64,000 nt of DNA, taken from Allobosea sp. LC85. GTDB lineage: Bacteria; Pseudomonadota; Alphaproteobacteria; Rhizobiales; Beijerinckiaceae. The position numbers and the translations under genes are program-made. Below are positions 33,763-42,477 of the stretch, piece after piece. A model generated the notes under the pieces. That model was given only the letters and a program-made list of their open reading frames with translations, did no database searches and was not told the DNA's origin. The DNA is taken from assembly GCF_000735605.1 (NCBI RefSeq), contig NZ_JPKG01000058.1:62001-126000 (forward strand), written 5' to 3'. Every line of letters begins with the position of its first letter. Position 1 is the stretch's first letter.

Positions 33763-35061
33763 TCATCGGGCGAGGCGATCGCGCCAGCGGTAATAGAAGA
33801 CCGACGGCGCGAGGAACCAGGGATTGCCGCTGTAGAAGGGCCGCGTCGGGAATGGCAGGTCGTCGAGCGCGGTCTTGCCCACGGCCAAGCCGAGCACCTG
33901 CTGGCCGAGCCGCATGCCGAAATAGCTCGCCGTGCCGACGCCCGCCCCGCAATAGCCCATGGCGTAGTAGAGCCCGTCATGGCGGCCGACATGCATCAGC
34001 TCGTCGAAGGTGTAGGCGACGAAGCCGCACCAGGAATGGCTGATCCGCGTCTTCGCCAGTTCGGCGAAGATCGCGCTCATGTCGGCATGGAGCTTCGGCC
34101 CGCTGCGCCGCGGATCGGTCTCGCTCAGCGAGACGCGGCCGCCGAACAGGATGCGGCGCCGGTCGGGCGAGGCGCGGTAGTAATAGACGACCTTGCGGGT
34201 ATCGCTGACGATGCGGTTGCGCGGGATCAGTTTGTCCATCAGCGCCGGCTCCAGCGGCTCGGTCGCGATGATGTAGCTGCCGATCGGGATGACGCGGCGG
34301 CGCAACCAGCCGGTCGCCGGCCCGGTATAGCCGTTTGTGGCGACAACGACGTCGCGCGCGCGGATCGTGCCGCGCGGCGTCTCGACCAGGAAGTCCTTGC
34401 CCTGCCTTGTGATCGCGGTCGCCGGGCAGAACGGCACGAGCGCGGCGCCCGCCGCGATGACGCGCTCCAGCAGACCCTGATGATAGCGCGCCGGGTTGAC
34501 CGAGGCATGGCCGGCATAGACCACGCCGCCATGATAGAGGTCCGAGCCGATCTCGTCGCGCTGCTCGGCCCGTGGCACGACATGGCAGGGCACTTCGAGG
34601 CCCTTGGGCTGGGTGTCGACGCGGCGTGCGAGCATCTCGTACTGGCCCGGTGAATGCGCGGCGTGAAAGCGCCCGACCACGTCGAAATCGCAGTCGATCG
34701 CCTCGTCGCGCACGAACTCGCCGATCCAGCGCAGCGAGCGATGGCCCTCCTGCAGGATCGCGAAGGCCCGTTTCTCGCCGTGACGGCGCGCCAGGGCCTC
34801 GAGGCCGGGCTTGATGCTGGTCGAGATCTGGCCGCCATTGCGGGTGCTGCAGCCGAAGCCGGCCGCCTCCGCATCGAGCACCACCGTGCTGCGCCCGCCC
34901 CTGGCGGTCTGCAGAGCGGCATGCAGGCCGGTATAGCCGGAGCCGACGACCACGACATCGGCCTGTTTCGGCGGCTCCGCGCGGGGCAGTTCCGGCCGCG
35001 GGACCCCGTCCCACCAATAGGGTGCCGCCTTGAAATCGGCGGTAAACAGCTCACTCGACAT
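33763..35061 (-). CDS. FAD-dependent oxidoreductase (DAO family, PuuB-like)
   Basis: A 432-aa flavoprotein. ADVVVVGSGYTGLHAALQTA near residue 34 is the FAD ADP-binding loop, followed by VVLDAEAAGFGCSTRNGGQI, the typical DAO-family sequence ('GFGASGRNGG') after it. The C-terminal CGAGVGTASYFGMRLGQQVL closes the FAD site. PuuB-like members oxidise gamma-glutamylputrescine or N-methylated amines with O2 or an electron carrier. No gamma-glutamylpolyamine synthetase gene is in the window, so the substrate is unsettled. Start ATG 35061. It is in line with the aldehyde dehydrogenase 24 nt upstream. Confidence 0.88.
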   Translation of the reverse strand: MSSELFTADFKAAPYWWDGVPRPELPRAEPPKQADVVVVGSGYTGLHAALQTARGGRSTVVLDAEAAGFGCSTRNGGQISTSIKPGLEALARRHGEKRAFAILQEGHRSLRWIGEFVRDEAIDCDFDVVGRFHAAHSPGQYEMLARRVDTQPKGLEVPCHVVPRAEQRDEIGSDLYHGGVVYAGHASVNPARYHQGLLERVIAAGAALVPFCPATAITRQGKDFLVETPRGTIRARDVVVATNGYTGPATGWLRRRVIPIGSYIIATEPLEPALMDKLIPRNRIVSDTRKVVYYYRASPDRRRILFGGRVSLSETDPRRSGPKLHADMSAIFAELAKTRISHSWCGFVAYTFDELMHVGRHDGLYYAMGYCGAGVGTASYFGMRLGQQVLGLAVGKTALDDLPFPTRPFYSGNPWFLAPSVFYYRWRDRLAR

Positions 35062-35085
35062 TCCGTCGTTTCCCCCCGGGCCCGT

Positions 35086-36579
35086 TCAGAGCCGCGCCAC
35101 AACACTCTTGAGCTTGCAGTAGCTGCGCAAGCCCGCCATGCCCTTGGCCCGGCCAAAGCCGGATTTACGGTTACCGCCGAAGGGCATGGCGATGCCGCCG
35201 GCGAAGAACTCGTTGATGTAGACCTGGCCGGCATCGACCGCGCGCGCGAAGCGCCAGGCCTTGGCATGGTCACGGGTGTAGATGCCGGCGACCAGCGCAT
35301 AGGAGGTCGCGTTGGCGGCCGCGATGACCTCGTCCAGATCGGCGGCGATCTGCACCGTCAGGACCGGGCCAAAAATCTCCTCCTGCACCAGTGGGTCGTC
35401 CGGGCCGCGGGCAAGAATGATGGTCGGACGATAGAACCAGCCGCCGCCGCACTCGCTTGCCGGGACGATGCCGCCACCGATCAGGATGCGGTTTCCGGCC
35501 GCACGCGCCCGCTCGACATGGGCCTCGATGCGCGCGAGCTGCTGCAGCGAATTGATCGGCCCGATGCCGGCCTCGCTGAGGCCGTGGCCGAGTTGCATCG
35601 CTGAAACGCGGGCGACGAGCCAATCGAGAACTTCGCCCGCGATCGGCTCCTCCAGGATCAGCCGCGAGCCGGCCGAGCAGATCTGGCCGGCATTCTCGTA
35701 GATCGCTCCGAGCACGCCCTCGACCGCCGGCCCGATCTCGCAATCGGCCATGAGCGCGACGGGGGATTTGCCGCCGAGTTCGAACGCCAGCCGCGTGACA
35801 TGCTCGGCCGCCGCCCGCATCACGCGTTGGCCCGTCGCGACCGAGCCGGTGAAAGTGATGTGGTCGATGCCGGGATGGGAGACGAGCGCTGCCCCCGCCT
35901 CCGCGCCCGTGCCGGCGACGACATTGAGCACGCCGTCCGGCAGGCCGGCCTCATGCAGCAATTCCGCCAGCATCAGCGTGGTGAAGGGCGTCTGCTCGGC
36001 CGGCTTGACGACGAGCGTGCAACCGGCGGCAAGCGCCGGCGCAATGCCGCGCGCGGCCGTCGAGAGCGGATAGTTCCATGGCACGATCTGCGCGACGACG
36101 CCGATCGGTTCCTCGATCGTCACCCCGAGATAATCCGGGCCGAGCGGCACGCTGTCGCCATGGAGCTTGTCGGCGGCCCCGGCATAATAGGCGAAGGCGC
36201 GGATGACGCCGCCGACATCGCCCTCGGATTCGGCGAGCAGCTTGCCGGAATCGAGCGTCTCGACGACAGCGAACCGCGCCGCCCGCTCGCGCAGCAGATG
36301 GCTCGCGCGCATCAGAATTTCGCCGCGGGCCGCCGGCGTCATCTGCGACCAGGGGCCGGTGAGCGCCGCGCGCGCTGCGGCCACCGCCGCCGCCACATCC
36401 TCGGCAGTCCCCGCCGCGACGCTGGCGAAAGGAACGCCGCGGCCGGGGTCGAAACTCTCCATCTCCCGCCCGGAGACGGAGGCAATGAGCCGGCCGCCGA
36501 TGAAATGCCCGCGCGGCAGGCCAGCCAGGGTGCCGGTGCGTTGCGCTTCCGCGACCAGCCCCGCCTGGTCGAGGGTCAC
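35086..36579 (-). CDS. NAD(P)-dependent aldehyde dehydrogenase
   Basis: A 497-aa aldehyde dehydrogenase. IVPWNYPLS near residue 150, FTGSVATGQRV near 230, catalytic Glu in AFELGGKSP near 255 and nucleophile Cys in ENAGQICSAGSRL near 288; the C-terminus has GGNRKSGFGRAKG. It probably oxidises the aldehyde released by the amine oxidase downstream. Start is GTG 36579, which overlaps the stop of the preceding gene as GTGA; the longer open frame is not used. Confidence 0.93.
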   Translation of the reverse strand: MTLDQAGLVAEAQRTGTLAGLPRGHFIGGRLIASVSGREMESFDPGRGVPFASVAAGTAEDVAAAVAAARAALTGPWSQMTPAARGEILMRASHLLRERAARFAVVETLDSGKLLAESEGDVGGVIRAFAYYAGAADKLHGDSVPLGPDYLGVTIEEPIGVVAQIVPWNYPLSTAARGIAPALAAGCTLVVKPAEQTPFTTLMLAELLHEAGLPDGVLNVVAGTGAEAGAALVSHPGIDHITFTGSVATGQRVMRAAAEHVTRLAFELGGKSPVALMADCEIGPAVEGVLGAIYENAGQICSAGSRLILEEPIAGEVLDWLVARVSAMQLGHGLSEAGIGPINSLQQLARIEAHVERARAAGNRILIGGGIVPASECGGGWFYRPTIILARGPDDPLVQEEIFGPVLTVQIAADLDEVIAAANATSYALVAGIYTRDHAKAWRFARAVDAGQVYINEFFAGGIAMPFGGNRKSGFGRAKGMAGLRSYCKLKSVVARL

Positions 36580-37682
36580 GCCGACACCTCGCTGACGCAA
36601 TACTCGGCCCGGTCCAGCCAGTCGGGCTCGATCTCGACGCCCCAGCCGGGCTCGCAAGGGATCGCGACCATGCCGTCGCGGGCTTTTGGTGGGTTGCGCA
36701 GCAGCCCCTGCTCCCATGGATAATAGTCAGGCCCCTCGATCGAGAACTCGACATAGGGGCCGGCATTGGCGAGCGCGCCCATGACATGCAGGGTGAACAC
36801 CGTCACCAGCGACTGGTTGGCGGAATGGGGCGTCACCGGCAGGCCGGCCTCGGCCGCCCAGCGCGCCACCGTCAGCATGCGCCCGACGCCGCCGATATAG
36901 CAGATATCCGGCTGCACCACGTCGACGACGCGCCCGTCGATCATCGCCCGCCAGATCGCGAGGTCGCAATCCTGCTCGCCACCGGTGACGTCGAGGTCGA
37001 GCGCCTCGCGGACCTCGCGGGTCCAGGCATGTTCCCAATAGGGACAGGGCTCCTCGAAATGGACGATGCCATGGTCCTGCAGCATGCGGCCGACCGCGAT
37101 GGCGCTCGCCGGCGAGTAGCCGCTATTGGCATCGACCAGCAGCGTCGCCTCATCGCCGAGCGCGGCGCGGACCTGCGGCACGATCGCCTCGGTGCGGCCG
37201 GGCCATTCATCGCGGTCGCGGCCGCATTCGCGCCCGACCCGGAACTTGAAGGCGCGGTAGCCATGGGCATCGCGCAGCCGGGCGAGCCGCTCGGCCTCGG
37301 CCTCGGGCGTGATCTCGCCGCGTTTCATGCTGGAGGCGTAGACCGGGAACGGCCGCGGCGTGCCGCCGAGCAATTCGCAGACGCTTTTCCGCTCCTTCCG
37401 GCCGCGCAGGTCCCAGAGCGCCGTGTCGAGCCCGGTCAGGGCCCGGCAAAGATAGGAGCCCGGGAACTTGTGCTCGCGCTCGCCGATCGTCGCGACGAGG
37501 TCGTCGACCGCGAAGGCGTCCCAACCGATCGCCCAACGGGCGACCTGGCGGTGGAAGACGGTCGCGGTGATGTCGGCATTATAGGGCGAGAACTGGCCCC
37601 AGCCCTGGCTGCCATCCTCGCAGGTGGCACGCACGAAGCCGACATCCGGGGTCGTGAAGCTTTCGAGACGGGTGATCTTCAT
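36576..37682 (-). CDS. Mandelate racemase/muconate lactonizing enzyme family protein
   Basis: A 368-aa enolase-superfamily enzyme. Barrel residues: FKFRVG near 145, metal ligands Asp in VDANSGYS near 179, Glu in HFEEPCP near 205 and Glu in TGGEQDCD near 228, then VQPDICYIGG and His in TPHSANQ near 280. These enzymes abstract a proton alpha to a carboxylate and act as racemases, epimerases or acid-sugar dehydratases. With an amine oxidase and ABC importer as partners, an unusual amino-acid or betaine substrate is possible (inference). First gene of the minus-strand catabolic operon; the MocR-type operator lies 72 nt upstream. Confidence 0.88.
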   Translation of the reverse strand: MKITRLESFTTPDVGFVRATCEDGSQGWGQFSPYNADITATVFHRQVARWAIGWDAFAVDDLVATIGEREHKFPGSYLCRALTGLDTALWDLRGRKERKSVCELLGGTPRPFPVYASSMKRGEITPEAEAERLARLRDAHGYRAFKFRVGRECGRDRDEWPGRTEAIVPQVRAALGDEATLLVDANSGYSPASAIAVGRMLQDHGIVHFEEPCPYWEHAWTREVREALDLDVTGGEQDCDLAIWRAMIDGRVVDVVQPDICYIGGVGRMLTVARWAAEAGLPVTPHSANQSLVTVFTLHVMGALANAGPYVEFSIEGPDYYPWEQGLLRNPPKARDGMVAIPCEPGWGVEIEPDWLDRAEYCVSEVSA

Positions 37683-37753
37683 TGCTGCCGCCGCCAATCC
37701 ATCGCCGTGGCCCAGCGCGATTGCGAGGCGGCGTGGGCCCAGAAAGGGACTTG

Positions 37754-37781
37754 AATTGGTCTGAACCCAAGGTCCATTCTG
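37754..37781. promoter_or_regulatory. Putative MocR operator, site 2 (divergent promoter)
   Basis: AATTGGTCTG (37754-37763), 5 nt, AAGGTCCATTCTG (37769-37781), identical in both conserved blocks and spacing to site 1. It lies between the enolase-superfamily gene and the divergent MocR gene and could control both. Confidence 0.7.
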
Positions 37782-37849
37782 GCGAAAGCAGCAGTCCAAT
37801 CGCAGAGATCGGGACCAGCGCTGGCTTGGGCAAGAGCACTGGGAGCGAC

Positions 37850-39334
37850 ATGGTCAAACGCGAGGAAGGCGTCCTGCTGCAATCGATCGTGCTGGATCGA
37901 GAGGGGCCGCATGGGCTCAGCGTCCAGGTCTGCGTGGGCTTGCGCGAACTCATCCTGAGCGGCGCGCTCAAGGTCGGCGAGCGCCTGCCGGCGACACGGA
38001 CGCTGGCGCAGGAGTTCGGCGTGGCCCGCACCACCATCGTCGAGAGCTTCGAGCGGCTCGCCGCCGAGGGGCTGGTCGAGACCCGCGTCGGCGCCGGCAC
38101 CTATGTCAGTCAGGCGCTGGCGAGCGAGCGGCCGGCGCCCGTGACTGCGGCTGTGGCCGTGCCGACCGCAAAACTCCGGCTGGCGCAGGCGATGGACTCC
38201 GCCTCGAAGCTGTTCGGCACACGCCTGCCGCACCAGCCGCGCGCCTTCACCACGGCGATGCCCGCTTTTGACGCCTTCCCGATGGCGCAATGGGCCAAAC
38301 TCTCCGGCCGGCACTGGCGCAAGGCGCGCCAACAGGTCCTCGGCTATCCCGATCCCCATGGCGAGGCCGTGCTACGCCAGGCGATCGCGGCCCATCTGCG
38401 GCTCAACCGCGGCATCGCCTGCGAATGGCAGCAGATCTTCATCGTCGCGGGCGCCCAGCAGGCCTTCCAGCTCCTCGCGGCGACGCTGATCAATCCGGGC
38501 GACAAGGTCTGGTTCGAGAACCCGGGCGCGATCGGGGCCCGCAACAGCCTGATCCTGTCGGGCGCCGATATCGTGCCGGTTCCGGTCGACGAGGCCGGCC
38601 TGATCGTCGAGGCGGGCCTGCGCCGTGCGCCGGATTTCAAGCTCGCCTTCGTCACGCCCTCGCACCAGCAGCCGCTCGGCGCCAAGATGAGCCTGGAACG
38701 GCGCCTGGCCCTGCTGGAGGCGGCGCAGGCGAGTTCCGCCTGGATCATCGAGGATGACTGGGACGGCGAATTCTGCTTCCAGGGCGCGCCGATGGCGACG
38801 CTGACCAGCATCGACCTGACCGGCCGCGTGATCTATGTTGGCACCTTCTCGAAGACGCTGTTTCCCTCGCTGCGGCTCGGCTTCCTCGTCGCCCCGCCCC
38901 AGCTCGCCGAGCAGATCGGAATCTGCCTCGACGCCTTTTCGCCGGGCGTACCGACGGCGCTGCAGGGCATCGTCGCCGATTTCATCGTCGAGGGGCATTT
39001 CGCCACCCATGTCCGGCGCATGCGCAAGCTCTACCAGGAGCGTCATCAGGCGCTGATCGCGGCGGCGGACGCGCATCTGGCGGGCGACCTCACCGTGATC
39101 TCGACCCATACCGGCATGCATACGATCGGCTTCCTGCGCGAGGGGTTGGACGCCGTCGCGGTGACGCAGGCCGCCGCCCGGCGCGGCATCACGGTGGCGC
39201 CGATCAGCCGCTTCAGCCTGGAGCCGGTCGAGCGCGACGGGCTCGTGCTCGGCTTCAGCGGCTTCACCCCGGCGCAGATCCAGGCAGGCGTGCTTGGCTT
39301 GCGCCAGGCGATCGACGATCTCGCCCCGGCCTGA
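37850..39334 (+). CDS. MocR-family transcriptional regulator (GntR HTH + aminotransferase domain)
   Basis: A 494-aa regulator. Residues 20-95 form a winged GntR helix-turn-helix (VCVGLRELILSGALKVGERL then LPATRTLAQEFGVARTTIVE), and residues 120-490 form a PLP aminotransferase-like fold. The conserved cofactor Lys lies in YVGTFSKTLFPSLRLGFL near 338, preceded by WIIEDDWDGEF (Asp). MocR proteins sense amino-acid-like ligands through PLP. It is divergent from the catabolic operon, with a shared operator in between, so it is the probable regulator of the whole locus. Start ATG 37850 has GGGAG upstream. Confidence 0.92.
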   Translation: MVKREEGVLLQSIVLDREGPHGLSVQVCVGLRELILSGALKVGERLPATRTLAQEFGVARTTIVESFERLAAEGLVETRVGAGTYVSQALASERPAPVTAAVAVPTAKLRLAQAMDSASKLFGTRLPHQPRAFTTAMPAFDAFPMAQWAKLSGRHWRKARQQVLGYPDPHGEAVLRQAIAAHLRLNRGIACEWQQIFIVAGAQQAFQLLAATLINPGDKVWFENPGAIGARNSLILSGADIVPVPVDEAGLIVEAGLRRAPDFKLAFVTPSHQQPLGAKMSLERRLALLEAAQASSAWIIEDDWDGEFCFQGAPMATLTSIDLTGRVIYVGTFSKTLFPSLRLGFLVAPPQLAEQIGICLDAFSPGVPTALQGIVADFIVEGHFATHVRRMRKLYQERHQALIAAADAHLAGDLTVISTHTGMHTIGFLREGLDAVAVTQAAARRGITVAPISRFSLEPVERDGLVLGFSGFTPAQIQAGVLGLRQAIDDLAPA

Positions 39335-39357
39335 TCCCAACTTGATCCCTTCTTGCG

Positions 39358-39390
39358 GATTGGACTGGCGCTTCGAACAGAATGGTCCTT
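39358..39390. promoter_or_regulatory. Putative MocR operator, site 3 (GMC oxidoreductase)
   Basis: On the reverse strand AAGGACCATTCTG (39390-39378), 12 of 13 bases identical to the second block of sites 1 and 2. GATTGGACTG (39358-39367) on the forward strand resembles the first block at 8 of 10. Spacing and relative orientation differ from sites 1-2. Confidence 0.5.
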
Positions 39391-39410
39391 AGCGACAAGC
39401 CCAATTCACC

Positions 39411-39469
39411 CTAAAGCATCGGCCGGAAAAGTGGATGGCGGTTTTCGGAGAAAACCGATGCAAACACAT
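39411..39469 (-). repeat. Family A intergenic repeat, copy 9 (second hairpin, inverted)
   Basis: Reverse-oriented half copy, starting TAAAGCATCGGCCGGAAAAG and ending AAACCGATGCAAACACA. It lies between the MocR gene and the GMC oxidoreductase, 45 nt before the latter's start. Confidence 0.85.
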
Positions 39470-39513
39470 CGAGAGCCTGCTCAGCCAACGCCGGAAGCGG
39501 CAGGGAGTCCGTC

Positions 39514-41124
39514 TTGGAGGAATGGGATGTCATCGTCATCGGCGCGGGCTCGGCCGGCTGCGCGCTGGCCGGGCGGCTCGCACTGGCCGGGCGCGGCCGC
39601 ATCCTCGTGCTCGAAGCCGGGCCGCGCGACCTGAGCCCCTGGCTGCATCTGCCGATCGGCTACGGCAAAACCTTCTACCACCCGCGCCTGAACTGGATGT
39701 ACCGGACGGAAAGCCAGCCGGGCCTCGCCGGCCGCCAGATCTACCAGCCGCGCGGCAAGGTCGTGGGCGGGTCGAGCGCGATCAACGCGATGGTCTATAT
39801 GCGCGGCCAGCGTGAGGATTTCGACGGCTGGGAGGCGATGGGCAATCCCGGCTGGGGCTGGCGCGAAGTGCTCGCCGCCTATCGCCGCATGGAGGATCAT
39901 GCGCTCGGCGCGTCAGTCTGGCATGGCGCGGGCGGCCCCGTGCATGTCGAGGACATCGCCTCGGTCGTCCATCCCCTCACCCCGATCTTCGTCAAGGCGG
40001 CAGGGGAAGCCGGCCTGCCCTTCAACCCCGATCTCAACGGCGAAAGCTGCGAGGGCTCCGGCTTCTACCAGATCACGACGCGCGGCGGCCTGCGTGAATC
40101 GGCAGCGCGCGCCTATCTGCATCCCGCCCGCAAGAGCGGGCGCGTCAAGGTCGAGACCGGCGTGCTGGCCTCGCGCATCCTGTTCGAGGGACGCCGCGCC
40201 GTCTGCGTCGAAGGCCGGCGCGACGGCCAGCCGGTCGGCTTCCGCACGGCGGGTGAGATCGTCGTCGCGGCGGGCGCGATCAATTCCCCCCAGCTGCTGC
40301 AGCTCTCCGGCATCGGCGCGCCCGCGCTTCTCGCGCAGCACGGCATCACCGCCTTGCACGCCTTGCCGGCGGTCGGCGCCCATCTCCAGGACCATCTCTG
40401 CTACGACCATGTCTACCGGTCCAGGCAGCCCAGCCTGAACGAGGCGCTGCTCTCCTGGCCCGGCCGCATCGGCATGGCGCTGCAATACGCGCTTCACCGC
40501 AGCGGCCCGCTCGCGCTCAGCGTCAACCAGGGCGGCGGCTTCTTCAAGACGCGGCCGGGGCTCGAGCGCCCGGACATGCAGCTCTATTTCTCGCCGCTGA
40601 GCTATGAGCGCGCCCTGCCCGGCGTGCGCGCGCTGATGAAGCCCGATCCGTTCTCCGGCTTCAGCACCAGTGTCTCGCCCTGCCGGCCGCGCAGCCGCGG
40701 GCATGTCGCGATCCGCTCGCCCGATCCCCAAGTCGCCCCGGTGATCGAACCGAACTACCTCTCCGATCCAGAGGATATCCGCGACATCCTCGCCGGGGCA
40801 CGGTTCCTGCGCCGCCTGGCATCGGCCCCGAGCTTTGCCGCCCTGATCGAGAGCGAGATCCGCCCGGGGCGGGATTGCGCCGATGACGAGGCGCAGCTCG
40901 ATGCCATCCGGCAGCAGGCCTATTCGGTCTTCCACCCCTGCGGCACCTGCCGGATGGGGCCCGACCCTGCGGATTCAGTGGTCGATGCGAGCCTCAGGGT
41001 GCATGGCCTCGGCGGCCTGCGCATCGCCGATGCGTCGATCTTTCCGACGATCCCCTCGGGCAACACCAACGCCCCAGCGATGATGGTCGGCGAACGTGCC
41101 GCCGAACTCATGCTCGCGGAGTGA
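39514..41124 (+). CDS. GMC-family FAD oxidoreductase (choline dehydrogenase-like)
   Basis: A 536-aa GMC oxidoreductase. WDVIVIGAGSAGCALAGRLA at the N-terminus is the FAD loop; GKVVGGSSAINAMVYMRGQ near 84 is GMC signature 1; GAINSPQLLQLSGIG near 257 is signature 2. The catalytic His lies in VFHPCGTCRMG near 475, with SGNTNAPAMMVGERAA at the end. It oxidises an alcohol to an aldehyde, perhaps feeding the aldehyde dehydrogenase of the neighbouring operon. Start is TTG 39514 with GGGAG upstream; the conserved FAD motif begins at residue 4. A third, weaker operator-like sequence lies upstream, linking it to the MocR locus. Confidence 0.9.
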   Translation: MEEWDVIVIGAGSAGCALAGRLALAGRGRILVLEAGPRDLSPWLHLPIGYGKTFYHPRLNWMYRTESQPGLAGRQIYQPRGKVVGGSSAINAMVYMRGQREDFDGWEAMGNPGWGWREVLAAYRRMEDHALGASVWHGAGGPVHVEDIASVVHPLTPIFVKAAGEAGLPFNPDLNGESCEGSGFYQITTRGGLRESAARAYLHPARKSGRVKVETGVLASRILFEGRRAVCVEGRRDGQPVGFRTAGEIVVAAGAINSPQLLQLSGIGAPALLAQHGITALHALPAVGAHLQDHLCYDHVYRSRQPSLNEALLSWPGRIGMALQYALHRSGPLALSVNQGGGFFKTRPGLERPDMQLYFSPLSYERALPGVRALMKPDPFSGFSTSVSPCRPRSRGHVAIRSPDPQVAPVIEPNYLSDPEDIRDILAGARFLRRLASAPSFAALIESEIRPGRDCADDEAQLDAIRQQAYSVFHPCGTCRMGPDPADSVVDASLRVHGLGGLRIADASIFPTIPSGNTNAPAMMVGERAAELMLAE

Positions 41125-41288
41125 GGCGCGAGCAGTGAGGCGCTTGGAAAACCGCCCCCATCGCAACGATGCGCCCGAACCCATCTTCCAACACTAAAGG
41201 AGGGATCACACTCCACGAGATGACGGGATTGGTTGCCCGGGGCGTGCCGGTGCCATTGCCCGCCTGTCGGGCGCGTGAGCAGGTTGTC

Positions 41289-41510
41289 TCAGGCCGCGCG
41301 GCTGTGGATCGAACGCAGGTAATGCTCGGCCTGCTGATAGTGCCGCTCAGCCTCGATGTGATTGCCGGCTCGGGCCTCCGCGTCACCAAGCGTCAGGGCG
41401 CGCTCGTATCGCTGTCGAGCGTCCGGATAGGCCCCCAGTTGCTCCCGTTGGGCGGGCAGGCCGGGTGGGTTGAAAGAGTGGAAATTACCGCGTGAGGACG
41501 GTCGGCGCAC
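41289..41510 (-). CDS. DUF4167-like short protein (73 aa)
   Basis: A 73-aa protein. Its C-terminal half, ARQRYERALTLGDAEARAGN followed by HIEAERHYQQAEHYLRSI, resembles the DUF4167 signature ('NYERY-x-ALA-x-A-x-x-GDRIEAE-x-YYQHAEHY'). The full-length family is much larger and has a long disordered C-terminus, so this is a short or truncated relative. The N-terminus (MRRPSSRGNFHSFNPP) is low complexity and the start is uncertain. Confidence 0.6.
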   Translation of the reverse strand: MRRPSSRGNFHSFNPPGLPAQREQLGAYPDARQRYERALTLGDAEARAGNHIEAERHYQQAEHYLRSIHSRAA

Positions 41511-42192
41511 GGCGCTTCTCCTTGTTCACCTCCGCAACCACGGAAGCCTTCGCGACGATCGCTCGCTCCGGGGCATTCCAGGCCAACCCGTTCCCGCCGC
41601 ATTCACGCGGACTCAGCCCAATCTCGTCGCAAGCGAAGCCTTCAGGACCGACGCGGCGCAGAAGAGGCCGGCGGGCCCGACAACCCTTTGTTGTAGGAGC
41701 CACTCCACCGGGCCACGCGTGCGACCCGACAGCATTGCAAGTTCCAGCATTGCAAGTTCACTGACACAATCGAGCCTGCCGCAACGCGCTTCCAGCTCGC
41801 GAAAGAGCGCGACGCCTGTTGCGGGCACTTCACATCCAATCCGATGGGGGAAACCTGATTCGAATGAGCCTGCCATCGACGCTCGCTCTGCGGGGTCACG
41901 CGATGAACGCCCGCCCCACGATTTGGTTCCGGGACGAAGCAGGCCCATGACGCGCGCCGAGGTGAGACAACCGTCCGCGTCATTCATGGCAGGCCGGTTA
42001 TGGGCCCGGTTAGCCGGCCCCCCGCCCAAAAGCCGGCATGACCCAGGGTTGAACGGCTCGTGCTTGTCCATCGATAGAGCTGGGCGCTACGATGCTCTAA
42101 AAGACTTGGATCGATTCGCGTCTTCTTAACGAATCGACTGCTACGCAACCATGGCGTATTGCAAAAGCAGCGCCGATACTCGAGGGGCTCGG
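41511..42192. other. Gene-poor region
   Basis: About 680 nt with no convincing gene. The longest minus-strand frame (41613-42071) has no clear ribosome site or domain and spans the tandem duplication at 41731. The region 42080-42190 is AT-richer and should hold the promoter of the lipoprotein gene. Confidence 0.45.
41731..41760. repeat. 15-bp tandem duplication (x2)
   Basis: AGCATTGCAAGTTCC followed by AGCATTGCAAGTTCA, one mismatch. Confidence 0.88.
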
Positions 42193-42318
42193 ATGACCAG
42201 ATCAGCTATTGTTATTGTGTCGATCGCTTTGCTTGCCGCCGGCGGCTGCGTTGGTGTTGGCAAGGGCAAGGGCAAGGCGCCCCCGCCGGTCGCCACGCCA
42301 ATCGTCACCAAGGGCTAA
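42193..42318 (+). CDS. Very small lipoprotein (41 aa)
   Basis: A 41-aa lipoprotein: MTRSAIVIVSIALLAAGGC is a complete signal peptide with the lipobox AAGGC. The mature part is only about 23 residues (VGVGKGKGKAPPPVATPIV then TKG), rich in Gly, Lys and Pro. GAGGGG lies 6 nt before the ATG. Two hairpins follow at once, the second with a T run. It resembles tiny Gly/Lys-rich lipoproteins seen in Rhizobiales; function unknown. Signal, ribosome site and terminator together make it a solid gene. Confidence 0.75.
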   Translation: MTRSAIVIVSIALLAAGGCVGVGKGKGKAPPPVATPIVTKG

Positions 42319-42322
42319 CCGA

Positions 42323-42351
42323 TTGCGCGACGGCTCGCCGCCGTCGCGCAA
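42323..42351. terminator. Perfect 12-bp hairpin after the small lipoprotein gene
   Basis: TTGCGCGACGGC, 5-nt loop, GCCGTCGCGCAA, beginning 5 nt after the stop. No T run follows, so it may protect the mRNA 3' end or work with the next hairpin. Confidence 0.6.
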
Positions 42352-42357
42352 CCACCC

Positions 42358-42391
42358 GGCACTGGCACATTCCCTGCGTCAGTGCCTTTTT
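42358..42391 (+). terminator. Rho-independent terminator
   Basis: GGCACTG stem (42358-42364) pairing with CAGTGCC (42380-42386), followed by TTTTT (42387-42391). Ends transcription of the small lipoprotein gene. Confidence 0.75.
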
Positions 42392-42477
42392 AAACGCGAA
42401 TGATAGCGCCGTACTACGGCTCCTCCACAGCCCTGCCCGAGAGCGTGTCAGTACCCCGGGCGACGACGCAACGTTGC

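Noticed and set aside
41613-42071. Minus-strand frame of 152 codons
   Set aside because: No ribosome site, no recognisable domain and it runs through a 15-bp tandem duplication. Could be a gene, but support is too weak.
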